Source: Thermohalobaculum sp038534135 (lineage in GTDB: Bacteria > Pseudomonadota > Alphaproteobacteria > Rhodobacterales > Rhodobacteraceae). Taken from it: a DNA stretch of 64,000 bases. Each line of letters starts with the position of its first letter. Position 1 is the stretch's first letter. A program made the position numbers and the translations under genes. Location of the stretch: positions 4,841 through 68,840 of the forward strand of contig JBCAXJ010000021.1 in the NCBI GenBank assembly GCA_038534135.1. Reading direction: 5' to 3'. Positions 16,848 to 26,008 of the stretch are shown here, one piece after another. The notes beneath the pieces were generated by a model. The model saw only the letters and a program-made list of their open reading frames with translations, was not told the DNA's origin and searched no databases.

Positions 16848-17846
16848 ATGCTCAAGACCCTCCTCGGCGCGGCCGCAGCCGCTCTGATCGCAACAACAGC
16901 CTTCGCCGCAGACTTCAAACCCGCCGTCGTCTTCGACATGGGTGGCAAGTTCGACAAGAGCTTCAACGAAGGCGTCTGGAACGGCGTCAAGAAGTTTATG
17001 GATGAGACCGGCGTCGAGGTCATGGAGTTCGAAGTCACGAACGAGACCCAGCGCGAGCAAGCGATGCGCCGGATGGTACAGCGCGGCGCGACCCTTGTGC
17101 TTGGTGTCGGCTTTGCGCAGGCCGACGCGATTGCCGCTGTTGCCGCTGACAATCCAGACGTTCAGTTCTCGATCATTGACGTCTCGTGGCTGGATGCGCC
17201 GAACCTGCGCCAATATGCGTTCAAGGAGCATGAAGGCTCCTATATGGTCGGCGTTGCAGCGGCCCTGGCATCGAAGACCGGTAAGGTCGGCTTCGTCGGC
17301 GGCATGGACATCCCGCTGATCCGCAAGTTCGCGTGCGGCTACGTACAGGGCGTCAAGTCGGTCGGTGCCGACATCGAGGTCTTTCAGAACATGACCGGCA
17401 CCACGCCGAGCGCTTGGAACGACCCGGCCAAGGGGTCTGAACTGACGCAGGGCCAGATCGACCGCGGCGCTGACGTTGTCTACCACGCCGCGGGTGGCAC
17501 GGGCGCTGGCGTGATCCAGGCTGCGGCTGATGCGGGCAAGCTCGCCATCGGTGTCGACTCGAACCAGAACGGAATGGCACCGGGTTCGGTCCTGACCTCG
17601 ATGCTGAAACGCGTCGACGTCGCGGCCTACGAGACCATGAAGGACGCAGCTGACGGCAACTTCACCGCAGGCGTCAAGATCCTGGGCGCGGCCGAGGGCG
17701 GTGTCGACTGGGCGCTTGATGATAACAACGCGGAACTGGTCGATGATGCCATGAAAACTGCGGTCGAGGCCGCGCGTGCCGGCATCGTCTCTGGCGATAT
17801 CCAGGTCCATGACTACTTCTCGGACAACGCCTGCCCGGTCTCCTGA
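16848..17846 (+). CDS. BMP-family ABC substrate-binding protein (nucleoside type)
   Basis: The 332-residue precursor has a signal peptide (1-21, TAFAADF). The Med/BMP fold is shown by 'VVFDMGGKFDKSFNEGVWNG', 'GVGFAQADAIAAVA' and 'GKVGFVGGMDIPLIRKFACGY'. BMP proteins with this ABC partner set bind purine or pyrimidine nucleosides. The ATG at 16848 follows CAGGGAGACC. A weak GCCCC/GGGGC stem (17874-17888) lies between it and the ATPase gene. Cytidine deaminase at the end of the operon supports a nucleoside substrate. Confidence 0.88.
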   Translation: MLKTLLGAAAAALIATTAFAADFKPAVVFDMGGKFDKSFNEGVWNGVKKFMDETGVEVMEFEVTNETQREQAMRRMVQRGATLVLGVGFAQADAIAAVAADNPDVQFSIIDVSWLDAPNLRQYAFKEHEGSYMVGVAAALASKTGKVGFVGGMDIPLIRKFACGYVQGVKSVGADIEVFQNMTGTTPSAWNDPAKGSELTQGQIDRGADVVYHAAGGTGAGVIQAAADAGKLAIGVDSNQNGMAPGSVLTSMLKRVDVAAYETMKDAADGNFTAGVKILGAAEGGVDWALDDNNAELVDDAMKTAVEAARAGIVSGDIQVHDYFSDNACPVS

Positions 17847-17916
17847 TCGGCTGCTTGCTTAGGTCAATGCCTCGCCCCTTTCTGGGGCAGGGCTCACCAC
17901 CCTCAAGGCCAGCGCT

Positions 17917-19440
17917 ATGACCGCTCCCGCAGTGCAGCTGCAGAAGATCAGCAAGGCCTTCGGGCCGGTGCAGGCGAATGACTCGATTAATCTCGAGGTC
18001 GCGAAAGGATCGATCCACGGGATCATCGGGGAGAACGGGGCGGGCAAGTCGACGCTGGTCTCGATCCTGTACGGGTTCTACACCGCCGACAGCGGCACCA
18101 TCGAGATCGACGGAACCACGGCCCTGATCGACGGCCCGTCAGATGCCATCGCCCGGGGTATCGGCATGGTGCATCAGCACTTCATGCTGGTCCCGACCTT
18201 CACGGTTCTGGAGAACGTCATGCTCGGCTCGGAGGGCGGGGCGATGCTGCGCGCTGGTGCGGGGGCCATGCGGGCGGAGCTTCTGCGGCTCGAAGAGCAA
18301 TACGGCCTACAGGTCGATCCCGATGCGCAGGTCGGCGACCTTCCTGTCGGCCTGCAACAGCGGGTCGAAATCCTGAAGGCACTCCTGCGCGGAGCGCGCA
18401 TCCTGATCCTGGATGAGCCAACCGGTGTGCTGACTCCGGACGAAACCGACCGCCTGTTCGACATATTGCGATCGTTGCGCGATGCCGGGACGACGATCCT
18501 GCTGATCACCCACAAGTTGCGCGAGATCATGGAGGTCTGCGACGCGGTCTCGGTCATGCGGCGCGGCCGGATGGTCGGGCACCGCGTGCCCTCCGAAAGC
18601 AGCCGCGAGGATCTGGCCGAGCTGATGGTCGGCCGTAAGGTGCTGCTCGAGGCTCATCGGAGTGACGTCGCAGCAGGGGACGTCGCGCTGAAGGCCGACG
18701 CGTTGAGCTGGCGCGATGCGCTGGGCGCGCCGCGCCTGACCGATGTTTCCCTGGAGTTGCATGCGGGCGAGATCCTCGGCGTTGCCGGGGTGTCGGGGAA
18801 TGGGCAGTCCGAACTGCTGGAAGTGCTTTCGGGCATAGAACCCGTGCAGGCTGGCACGATCGATCTGATGGGCCACCGGATCGACCGCTCGCATCCCTGC
18901 CGTCCAGCGCAGATGCGGGAGTTCGGCCTGGCGCACGTGCCCGAAGACAGGCATCGGCGCGGGTTGATCCTGCCGTTTGAAGCACGCGAGAATGCGGTGC
19001 TGGGCTATCACGACGGACCGCAAGCCGGACAAGGCCGGTTCACGGATCCAAAAGCCATGCAGGCGTTGACCGAAAACCTGATGGGGCGCTTCGATGTACG
19101 CCCACCCGACCCGCGTCTGGCGGCCAAGGGTTTCTCCGGCGGCAATCAGCAGAAGATCGTGATCGCGCGGGAGATCGAGGCATCTCCAAAGGTGCTGCTG
19201 ATCGGCCAACCGACGCGCGGGGTCGACATCGGCGCGATCGAATTCATTCACAGCCAGATCGTTGCACTGAAGGAACAAGGATGCGCGATCCTGCTGGTTT
19301 CGGTCGAACTGGACGAGATCCTAGCACTCAGCGACCGAATCCTGGTGATGAATGCGGGCCGGGTCGTCGGCACGGTGCCGCGGGACGATGCCGATCATCG
19401 CACGATGGGTCTGATGATGGCGGGCGAGGCTGCGGCATGA
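17917..19440 (+). CDS. Dual-domain ABC ATPase (nucleoside/sugar type)
   Basis: The 507-residue protein carries two ABC cassettes in tandem, as in RbsA and BmpB-type importers. Domain 1 has Walker A GENGAGKST, a divergent signature ('VGDLPVGLQQRVEI') and Walker B ILILDEPTGVLTP. Domain 2 lacks a canonical Walker A ('GVSGNGQSELLE') but has FSGGNQQK and 'LIGQPTRGVDIG'. This asymmetry is normal for the family. Its stop overlaps the start of the GNAT gene (ATGA at 19437). Confidence 0.9.
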   Translation: MTAPAVQLQKISKAFGPVQANDSINLEVAKGSIHGIIGENGAGKSTLVSILYGFYTADSGTIEIDGTTALIDGPSDAIARGIGMVHQHFMLVPTFTVLENVMLGSEGGAMLRAGAGAMRAELLRLEEQYGLQVDPDAQVGDLPVGLQQRVEILKALLRGARILILDEPTGVLTPDETDRLFDILRSLRDAGTTILLITHKLREIMEVCDAVSVMRRGRMVGHRVPSESSREDLAELMVGRKVLLEAHRSDVAAGDVALKADALSWRDALGAPRLTDVSLELHAGEILGVAGVSGNGQSELLEVLSGIEPVQAGTIDLMGHRIDRSHPCRPAQMREFGLAHVPEDRHRRGLILPFEARENAVLGYHDGPQAGQGRFTDPKAMQALTENLMGRFDVRPPDPRLAAKGFSGGNQQKIVIAREIEASPKVLLIGQPTRGVDIGAIEFIHSQIVALKEQGCAILLVSVELDEILALSDRILVMNAGRVVGTVPRDDADHRTMGLMMAGEAAA

Positions 19441-19988
19441 TCCCTCACGAAGCGGCCATAGCGGGTCCGGCAGCCGAGTTTGCCAGCCAACTGTCCGCGC
19501 AGCTTCCAGAAATACGAACCGAACGGCTTTGCCTGCGCGCTGCAACACTGAACGATTTTCCCGTTTGGGCTGATATCTTCTGCGGACCGGCGGGGCCCTT
19601 CCTCGGCGGCCCGTTCACCCGCGACGAAGCCTTCACCGAATTCTGCGCTGGCACCGGGATGTGGCTGTTACGCGGGCATGGCCTCTGGACGGTCGAGGAT
19701 CTCTCCGGCGACGTGCTCGGCTTTGTCCTGATCGGGTTCGAACCCGGAGATCAGGAACCGGAACTCGGCTTCCTGTTCGTGGATACTGCGCAGGGCCACG
19801 GATATGCCTCGGAAGCCGCGATCGCCGCCCGCGATCATGCGCTCCAGACTTTGAGAATGCCAAACCTGGTCAGCTACACCGATCCCGAAAACATCCGGGC
19901 AAACCGGCTGGTCGAACGCCTCGGTGCCGTCCGCGAGGCCGATCTCGACGGTGCCCATGTCTGGCGCCATGCGGGGGCGCAGGCATGA
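19437..19988 (+). CDS. GNAT acetyltransferase (RimJ/RimL-like) embedded in transporter operon
   Basis: The 183-residue protein has 'IRTERLCLRAATLNDFPVWA' at the start and 'LGFLFVDTAQGHGYASEA', the acetyl-CoA-binding Q/RxxGxG/A segment. 'YTDPENIRANRLVERLGAV' completes the RimJ/RimL-type pattern. It overlaps the ABC ATPase stop by 4 nt and the permease start by 4 nt (ATG 19985), so translation is coupled to the transporter. Acceptor unknown. Confidence 0.83.
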   Translation: MIPHEAAIAGPAAEFASQLSAQLPEIRTERLCLRAATLNDFPVWADIFCGPAGPFLGGPFTRDEAFTEFCAGTGMWLLRGHGLWTVEDLSGDVLGFVLIGFEPGDQEPELGFLFVDTAQGHGYASEAAIAARDHALQTLRMPNLVSYTDPENIRANRLVERLGAVREADLDGAHVWRHAGAQA

Positions 19989-21082
19989 ATCCGTTGCCTC
20001 GGTGGGCCGAGATTGGGCTGATCCCGCTGATCAATCTGACGCTGGCCCTGTTGGTGTCGGGCGTTGTTATCGCACTGATTGGCGAGGACCCGATCCGGGC
20101 GCTCAACGTGATGATCCAGGGTGCTTTCGTTTACCCCGGCTCGTTGGGATACACGCTCTATTACACGACCAATTTCATCTTTACGGGGCTCGCCGTCGCC
20201 GTCGCCTTCCACGCGATGTTGTTCAACATCGGCGGCGAGGGGCAGGCGATGCTCGGCGGTCTGGGCGTTGCGCTGGTTTGCATCGCATTGGATCCATTTT
20301 TGCCCGGGTTCCTCGTGATCCTCGCGGCAATTGGCGGGGCCGCGCTGTTTGGCGCCGCCTGGGCTTTCATCCCCGGCTGGCTGCAGGCTTATCGCGGTAG
20401 CCACATCGTCATCACGACGATCATGTTCAACTTCATTGCATCGGGCGTGATGGTCTGGCTGCTGTCCGGTGTCATGATGAGCTCCGGCCAGGGCTCGCCG
20501 CAGACCCGGCAGTTCGCGCCCGAGGCGCTGATGCCAAAGATCCATGACATTCTGGGTGCCGTAGGGATCCAGACTGCGAACTCTCCGCTGAACCTGTCAT
20601 TCCTGCTGGCCCTGTTGGCCTGTGTCGGGGTCTGGGTGCTCATATGGCGCACGAAGTTCGGATATGCCCTGCGCGCCATGGGTCACTCCGAGCCTGCCGC
20701 TGCCTATGCCGGTATTCCGGTCAAGCGGATGATCGTGGTTGCCATGGCGATCTCTGGTGCGCTGGCCGGGTGCATGGCATTGAACGAGATCCTTGGTGTG
20801 CAGCACAAACTGGTGCTGAACTTCTCAGCCGGGTACGGATTCACAGGCATCGCTGTCGCGCTGATGGGCCGGAACCACCCGGTCGGTATCGTCCTGGCGA
20901 GCTTGCTGTTCGGCGCACTGTTTCAGGGCGGTGCGGAACTGGATTTCGAGTTCAAATCGATCACTCGCGAGATGGTGCTGGTGATCCAGGGGTTGATCAT
21001 CCTGTTCTCGGGCGCGCTGGCTTACATGTTCACGCCCTGGCTTGCGCGAATTCTGGTGCAGCGGCGGGCTGCCAATGCCTGA
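19985..21082 (+). CDS. ABC transporter permease 1 (BmpC/NupP-like)
   Basis: The 365-residue membrane protein has about nine to ten hydrophobic segments. 'HAMLFNIGGEGQAMLGGL' and 'YALRAMGHSEPAAAYAGI' are hallmarks of the first permease in BMP-type nucleoside importers. The start overlaps the GNAT stop. It forms the channel with the permease encoded 8 bp downstream. Confidence 0.88.
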   Translation: MNPLPRWAEIGLIPLINLTLALLVSGVVIALIGEDPIRALNVMIQGAFVYPGSLGYTLYYTTNFIFTGLAVAVAFHAMLFNIGGEGQAMLGGLGVALVCIALDPFLPGFLVILAAIGGAALFGAAWAFIPGWLQAYRGSHIVITTIMFNFIASGVMVWLLSGVMMSSGQGSPQTRQFAPEALMPKIHDILGAVGIQTANSPLNLSFLLALLACVGVWVLIWRTKFGYALRAMGHSEPAAAYAGIPVKRMIVVAMAISGALAGCMALNEILGVQHKLVLNFSAGYGFTGIAVALMGRNHPVGIVLASLLFGALFQGGAELDFEFKSITREMVLVIQGLIILFSGALAYMFTPWLARILVQRRAANA

Positions 21083-21090
21083 GCCCCACG

Positions 21091-22065
21091 ATGATTGAGA
21101 CCTGGGTCGATATCCTGCGCATCCTCGACGGAACGTTGCGGCTGGCCACGCCGCTCATCCTGTGCGCCATGGCGGGGCTGGTGTCCGAACGGTCCGGCGT
21201 GATCGATATCGGGTTGGAGGGCAAGCTGCTGATCGGTGCCTTCGCGGCGGCCTCGGTCGCGGTGCTGACCGGTTCGCCCTGGCTGGGGTTGGCCGCGGCG
21301 ATCGTGGCCTCGGTCGTGTTCTCGCTGATCCATGGCTTTGCCTGCATCACGCACCGGGGCGAGCAGATCATCTCGGGCGTGGCCGTAAACATCCTTGCCT
21401 CCGGGCTGACCGTGGTCATCGGCATCGCGCTGTTCCGGCAGGGCGGGCAGACGCCGCCGATGCCGCCCGATGCACGGTTTCGTCCGATCGAATGGCCACT
21501 GACCGAAACTCTGGGCGATGTGCCCGTCCTCGGCCCGCTCTATGCCGAACTGATCTCGGGCCACAATCTGTTGGTTTATGTGGCGCTAGCCTCGGTGGTG
21601 CTGGTCTGGTGGATGCTGTTTCGCACAACCTTCGGGCTGCGTGTGCGCGCCGTGGGTGAGGCACCCGCTGCCGTGGACTCGGCCGGTGTCTCGGTCACAT
21701 GGCTGCGCTATCGCGGCGTGATGATCGCGGGCGTGTTGTGCGGCATCGCCGGGGCGTATCTGTCGATTGCCCATGGCGCGGGCTTCTTCCGAGAGATGTC
21801 TGCTGGGAAAGGTTTCATCGCGCTGGCGGCAATGATCCTGGGCAATTGGCGGCCGGGGATTGCCCTGCTGGCGTGCCTGCTATTCGGGTTCCTCGAGACG
21901 GTGACACCGCGCCTGCAGGGGCTGGAACTGCCGCTGATCGGCGAGGCGCCGACTGCGCTGATCCCGATGCTGCCATACATCTTCACGGTCATTCTGCTGG
22001 CCGGGTTCTTCGGGCGAGCGATCCCGCCCCGCGCGCTGGGGACGCCATATGTCAAGGAGCACTAA
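21091..22065 (+). CDS. ABC transporter permease 2 (BmpD/NupQ-like)
   Basis: The 324-residue membrane protein has about eight hydrophobic segments. 'LVSERSGVIDIGLEGKLLIG' and 'LRVRAVGEAPAAVDSAGV' identify the second permease of the BMP-type family. The ATG at 21091 lies 8 bp after the preceding stop. A 171-bp stretch without a convincing gene separates it from cytidine deaminase. Confidence 0.88.
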   Translation: MIETWVDILRILDGTLRLATPLILCAMAGLVSERSGVIDIGLEGKLLIGAFAAASVAVLTGSPWLGLAAAIVASVVFSLIHGFACITHRGEQIISGVAVNILASGLTVVIGIALFRQGGQTPPMPPDARFRPIEWPLTETLGDVPVLGPLYAELISGHNLLVYVALASVVLVWWMLFRTTFGLRVRAVGEAPAAVDSAGVSVTWLRYRGVMIAGVLCGIAGAYLSIAHGAGFFREMSAGKGFIALAAMILGNWRPGIALLACLLFGFLETVTPRLQGLELPLIGEAPTALIPMLPYIFTVILLAGFFGRAIPPRALGTPYVKEH

Positions 22066-22236
22066 GGGCGTTTCTGCGCATCCCGCAAAGATGCGAAGCC
22101 CGACCTTTATGCTGGGAGGGCACATGGCGACTAGGCGCGCTGCACTGCCGGTGCGGATGCTCACGGCACCGAAGATTCGAACCAACACTGCGAAGACCGT
22201 CCCAATGTCGGATGCTAAAATCGCCGCTTCGCACCC

Positions 22237-22665
22237 ATGACTGATCTGTTGGAAGACCTAGTCGCCGCTGCCATCGCGGTCCGCGACCGGGCTTACGCGC
22301 CCTATTCGAACCATCCCGTGGGGACCGCTATTCTGGATGAAACCGGTGCTATACACTTAGGCTGCAACGTCGAGAATGCCGCCTATCCGCAGGGGGCCTG
22401 TGCGGAAGTCGGAGCAATCTCGGCCATGATCGCGGCTGGAGCGCGCCGCATTGAAGCCATCGCGATCGCCGGACCGGGAGATCATCTTTGCACACCATGC
22501 GGCGGCTGCCGCCAGCGCATCCGAGAGTTCGCTGCTCCGGAGACGCCGATCTTGATCGTGGGGCGCGATAGGCTGCTCGCGCGGTTCACGCTGGGCGAGC
22601 TGTTGCCCGAATCCTTCGGACCCGACAACTTGAAGGGCATCACAGCAAAACCGACCGAGGTGTAG
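22237..22665 (+). CDS. cdd: Cytidine deaminase
   Basis: The 142-residue enzyme has the zinc motif in two parts: 'CAEVGAI' with the catalytic Glu, and PCGGCRQ. 'CNVENAAYPQGA' is the substrate-binding block. Length fits the homotetrameric type. It deaminates cytidine and deoxycytidine to the uridine forms. It lies at the end of the BMP-type transporter genes, which suggests uptake followed by deamination. The reductive dehalogenase gene starts 29 bp after its stop on the same strand. Confidence 0.9.
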   Translation: MTDLLEDLVAAAIAVRDRAYAPYSNHPVGTAILDETGAIHLGCNVENAAYPQGACAEVGAISAMIAAGARRIEAIAIAGPGDHLCTPCGGCRQRIREFAAPETPILIVGRDRLLARFTLGELLPESFGPDNLKGITAKPTEV

Positions 22666-22694
22666 CGTAGAGATGCCCGACCGATGATGAAGTC

Positions 22695-25600
22695 ATGAAG
22701 CTCTTCTCGACCGCCAAGCGTCCGGTTCATCTCGGCCCTTATCCGCTAGAGCGTCTGCCACGGCAAGACAATGTCGATCTGACCGAAGTTCCGCCGATGC
22801 AAGCGGTGAGTTTCCGTGATGACCGTCCTGAGAGCCTGACCAATGCGATGCGCGACTATCAGGCGATGCTGGATGCGATCCGCGACGGGTTTGTGAAGCG
22901 CGAGCGCGGCGATGTTCCGGACGATCCGATCGAGCGGACCAATCACTTCAAGGCGTTCGGGTACTACTGCGACGCGTCTATGGTCGGAACCTGCGCAATC
23001 CCTGCTGAAAGCTGGCTGAAAGATCCAATTCGCAACCCGGATATCGAGGCGCTGGCCGAGCAACTCCGCACCAGACAGACAAAGACACTCGCTGCCGGTA
23101 TCGACGTGATCATGGCAGACCTGAAGGAGTCGATGGAGGCGCCGTCGACGTCCTGTGATCACCACACCCATGCGATTGTCTTTCTGTACGAGCATCCACG
23201 CAATCCGGAACGTGGCGAGCCGGGGACGGACTGGATCCTTGGCACACAGGACCAGCGGGCGACATTGCGCGGGGCAGAGACCGCAGTGGTCATCGCCTCG
23301 ATGATCCGGTTGATGGGGTGGGAGGCGCGCGCGCATACCGGCGCACATTCTGACACTGATCTGAACAGGCTGGCCGTTTTGGCTGGTTTGGCTGAAGTAG
23401 AGGATGGCCGCCTGACCAATCCATACCTGGGACCGGATTTCGGATTGGCGGCGATCACGACGACGCTGGAACTGGCGCCGGATCGGCCACTGGCGCCCGG
23501 TTCCGCCCTGTCAAAGCTGCGCAGCCATGGCCCGGCCTGGTGGACCGGATACGGCACGGCCAAAAGCCTGACCGATCAGGACCCTTACCGGATCAGAAGC
23601 TTTGTCGATGGCCCGCACGCGTTCGAGCGCCTCAAGCGGACCGAGACGCCGACAACCTTCATGGACGAACCGCGCATTCCGCGTGTGCCGAAGCGGGCAG
23701 ACATGTTCAGCCGTGCACAGTTCGGCGATATGGGAAAGTCCGTGCAGGAGAACGCGCTGAACGGATACTACGCTGCCAAAAGCCCGTACTCGATGGCGGC
23801 ACGACGCCCATTGGGCGCGCTTGTGCTGTTGCAAGACGGAGAGTCCGGCAATGGCCCGGCACCCGACAATCCGGATCGGAATACAGAGTTGGTCAAAGCA
23901 GCGCTTTACTTTCTGGGAAGCGACGCGGTCGGTATCAGCCGGTGTCCGGATTGGGCGTGGTACTCTCACGACGCGCTGGGTGACCCGATCGAGCCGACCC
24001 AGCATAACGCGATCAGCGTCATCATCGATCAAGGGCACGAGACGATGGAAGGCGCCTCGGGTGACGACTGGATCTCGTGCTCTCAGTCGATGCGCGCCTA
24101 TCTCCGGTTTTCCTTGCTGGGTGGGGTGGTCGCGAACCAGATCCGCCGGTTGGGCTATACGGCCAAGGCACACACGGTTTTGGATGGCGAGGTGCTGCAG
24201 CCGCCGCTGTTGCTGCTGTCCGGGCTGGGCGAGGTGTCCCGGATTGGTGAGGTGATCCTGAACCCGTTTCTCGGGCCGCGCCTGAAGTCAGGTGTGATCA
24301 CCACAGACATGCCGCTGGCCCATGACAAGCCAATCGATTTCGGCCTGCAGGCGTTCTGCGAGAATTGCAACAAGTGCGCGCGGGAGTGCCCTTCAGGCGC
24401 GATCACCGCCGGGCCGAAGAAGATGTTCAACGGCTACGAGATCTGGAAGTCCGACAGCCAGAAATGCACCACCTACCGCGTCGCGCAACAGGCGGGTGCC
24501 ATGTGCGGGCGCTGCATGAAGACCTGTCCATGGAACCTGGAAGGCCTGTTCGCCGAGGCGCCGTTTCGCTGGCTGGCGATGCATGTGCCGTCCGCTGCGA
24601 AGTGGCTGGCGATACTGGACGACAAGATCGGGCGCGGAGGGTTGAACCCGGTTAAGAAATGGTGGTGGGATCTGGGCAATGGGCGCGATGGCGGCGCTTA
24701 TGTGCATCAGGAGAACACCAACGCGCGTGATCTTCAGACCGATCTGGACCTGAAGTTCGAGGACCAGACCTTGGCGGTTTATCCAGCCAACCTCGTGCCA
24801 CCTCCGTACTTCTTCCCGTTTTACATGGATCGCGAGGAAGGCATCAAGGCGCACGAGGCGCTGCTGTCACCGGCGGAGTACAAACGTCGCCTCGCCGAAG
24901 GTGAGACCGTCAACCTTGCCCATGAGTTCAGTCTGCCAGCGGGGCCGCAGCCGGTGATCCGCGTCGAAGTCGCCGAGGTCGAGGCGATGACCGATGCAAT
25001 CTCGAAGTATGAGTTTCGAGCGCTGGACGGCACGCCCTTGCCGGAATTCGACGCGGGTGCTCATCTGGACATCGCGGTCAGTCCCGGCTTCTTCCGGCAA
25101 TACTCGATGTCGGGCGATCCGGCGGATCGCTCCAAGTACCAGATTGCGGTGTTGCGCGAGGACGACGGCCGGGGCGGCTCGAAGCTGCTCCACCGGATCT
25201 TCCATCAAGGCCGCAAGGTGTTCATCTCGCGGCCAATAAATCACTTCCCGTTGGTCGAGTATGCATCGTTCTCCCTTCTGATGGCAGGCGGGATCGGCGT
25301 CACACCGATGATCGCCATGGCGCACAGACTGCATGCGCTGGGGCGGGCGTTCGAGCTGCACTACTCCTGCAAGTCACGGGCGGATGCGAGCTTTGTCGAG
25401 GACCTGGCAGCGGCACCATGGGCGGACTGCGTTCACCTGCACTTCTCGGCGGATGGCACCCGTGCCGACCTGGCGAAGACCGTAACCCATCGTGAGGGTG
25501 CACACCTCTATACCTGTGGGCCCGACCGCTACATGACCGCCGTGCTGGAGGCTGCCGAGGCCAACGATTGGCCGGAGGGCGATCTTCATCGCGAGTATTT

Positions 25601-25898
25601 TTCAGTTCCGGAACAGGCGGATTGGGAGAACCACGCATTCACGTTGAAACTGGCCCGGTCGGGCAAGGAGATCGTGGTGCCCGCCGACCAGTCCGCCACC
25701 GATGCCCTGAGCAATCACGACATCCGGATCGATACCAAGTGTTCTGACGGAATTTGCGGCGTCTGCGTCACCGGTTTGATCGAAGGAGAGGTCGAGCACC
25801 GCGACTTCGTTCTGGCCAAGAAGGATCGTGCGTCGAAGGTGATTCTGTGTTGTTCACGGGCGGCGCAGCGCGACGGCGTGATCACAATCGACCTGTGA
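22695..25898 (+). CDS. Self-sufficient cobalamin-dependent reductive dehalogenase (BhbA/NpRdhA-like fusion)
   Basis: The 1067-residue protein has a catalytic RdhA region (1 to about 640) with two ferredoxin sites: C555-x2-C558-x2-C561-x3-C565, and C591 with C604-x2-C607-x3-C611. The C-terminal reductase (about 750-1067) has the flavin motif RQYSM, nucleotide-binding GGIGVTPM, 'CGPDRY', and a plant-type 2Fe-2S site (KCSDGICGVC...ILCC). No Tat signal is present, so it is cytoplasmic and catabolic, unlike respiratory RdhA. Y423 (DWAWYSHD) and K491 are candidates for the catalytic Tyr/Lys known from NpRdhA; I could not align them. The family removes halogen from halogenated phenols or hydroxybenzoates using NAD(P)H. 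TTT transporter and amidase genes follow. Confidence 0.88.
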   Translation: MKLFSTAKRPVHLGPYPLERLPRQDNVDLTEVPPMQAVSFRDDRPESLTNAMRDYQAMLDAIRDGFVKRERGDVPDDPIERTNHFKAFGYYCDASMVGTCAIPAESWLKDPIRNPDIEALAEQLRTRQTKTLAAGIDVIMADLKESMEAPSTSCDHHTHAIVFLYEHPRNPERGEPGTDWILGTQDQRATLRGAETAVVIASMIRLMGWEARAHTGAHSDTDLNRLAVLAGLAEVEDGRLTNPYLGPDFGLAAITTTLELAPDRPLAPGSALSKLRSHGPAWWTGYGTAKSLTDQDPYRIRSFVDGPHAFERLKRTETPTTFMDEPRIPRVPKRADMFSRAQFGDMGKSVQENALNGYYAAKSPYSMAARRPLGALVLLQDGESGNGPAPDNPDRNTELVKAALYFLGSDAVGISRCPDWAWYSHDALGDPIEPTQHNAISVIIDQGHETMEGASGDDWISCSQSMRAYLRFSLLGGVVANQIRRLGYTAKAHTVLDGEVLQPPLLLLSGLGEVSRIGEVILNPFLGPRLKSGVITTDMPLAHDKPIDFGLQAFCENCNKCARECPSGAITAGPKKMFNGYEIWKSDSQKCTTYRVAQQAGAMCGRCMKTCPWNLEGLFAEAPFRWLAMHVPSAAKWLAILDDKIGRGGLNPVKKWWWDLGNGRDGGAYVHQENTNARDLQTDLDLKFEDQTLAVYPANLVPPPYFFPFYMDREEGIKAHEALLSPAEYKRRLAEGETVNLAHEFSLPAGPQPVIRVEVAEVEAMTDAISKYEFRALDGTPLPEFDAGAHLDIAVSPGFFRQYSMSGDPADRSKYQIAVLREDDGRGGSKLLHRIFHQGRKVFISRPINHFPLVEYASFSLLMAGGIGVTPMIAMAHRLHALGRAFELHYSCKSRADASFVEDLAAAPWADCVHLHFSADGTRADLAKTVTHREGAHLYTCGPDRYMTAVLEAAEANDWPEGDLHREYFSVPEQADWENHAFTLKLARSGKEIVVPADQSATDALSNHDIRIDTKCSDGICGVCVTGLIEGEVEHRDFVLAKKDRASKVILCCSRAAQRDGVITIDL

Positions 25899-25984
25899 TT
25901 GAACAGCAGCGCAACCTATCCTTGCGATCGCTCGCCGGGCGATGCTGGCGCGAAACCCGGAATTGCTCAATCGTCGCAGTCACT

Positions 25985-25994
25985 TGGTATACCA
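25985..25994. promoter_or_regulatory. TGGTATACCA palindrome 1 (GntR-type operator candidate)
   Basis: Perfect 10-bp palindrome in the 320-bp gap (25899-26218) between the dehalogenase gene and tctC. Two related sites follow. This spelling resembles operators of GntR-family regulators such as UxuR/ExuR. No GntR gene is in the window. Nothing else was recognised in this gap. Confidence 0.55.
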
Positions 25995-26008
25995 GTGATC
26001 GCGGGTGT

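Noticed and set aside
22066..22240. Short + strand frame before cytidine deaminase
   Set aside because: No ribosome site or family resemblance; overlaps the ends of both real genes.
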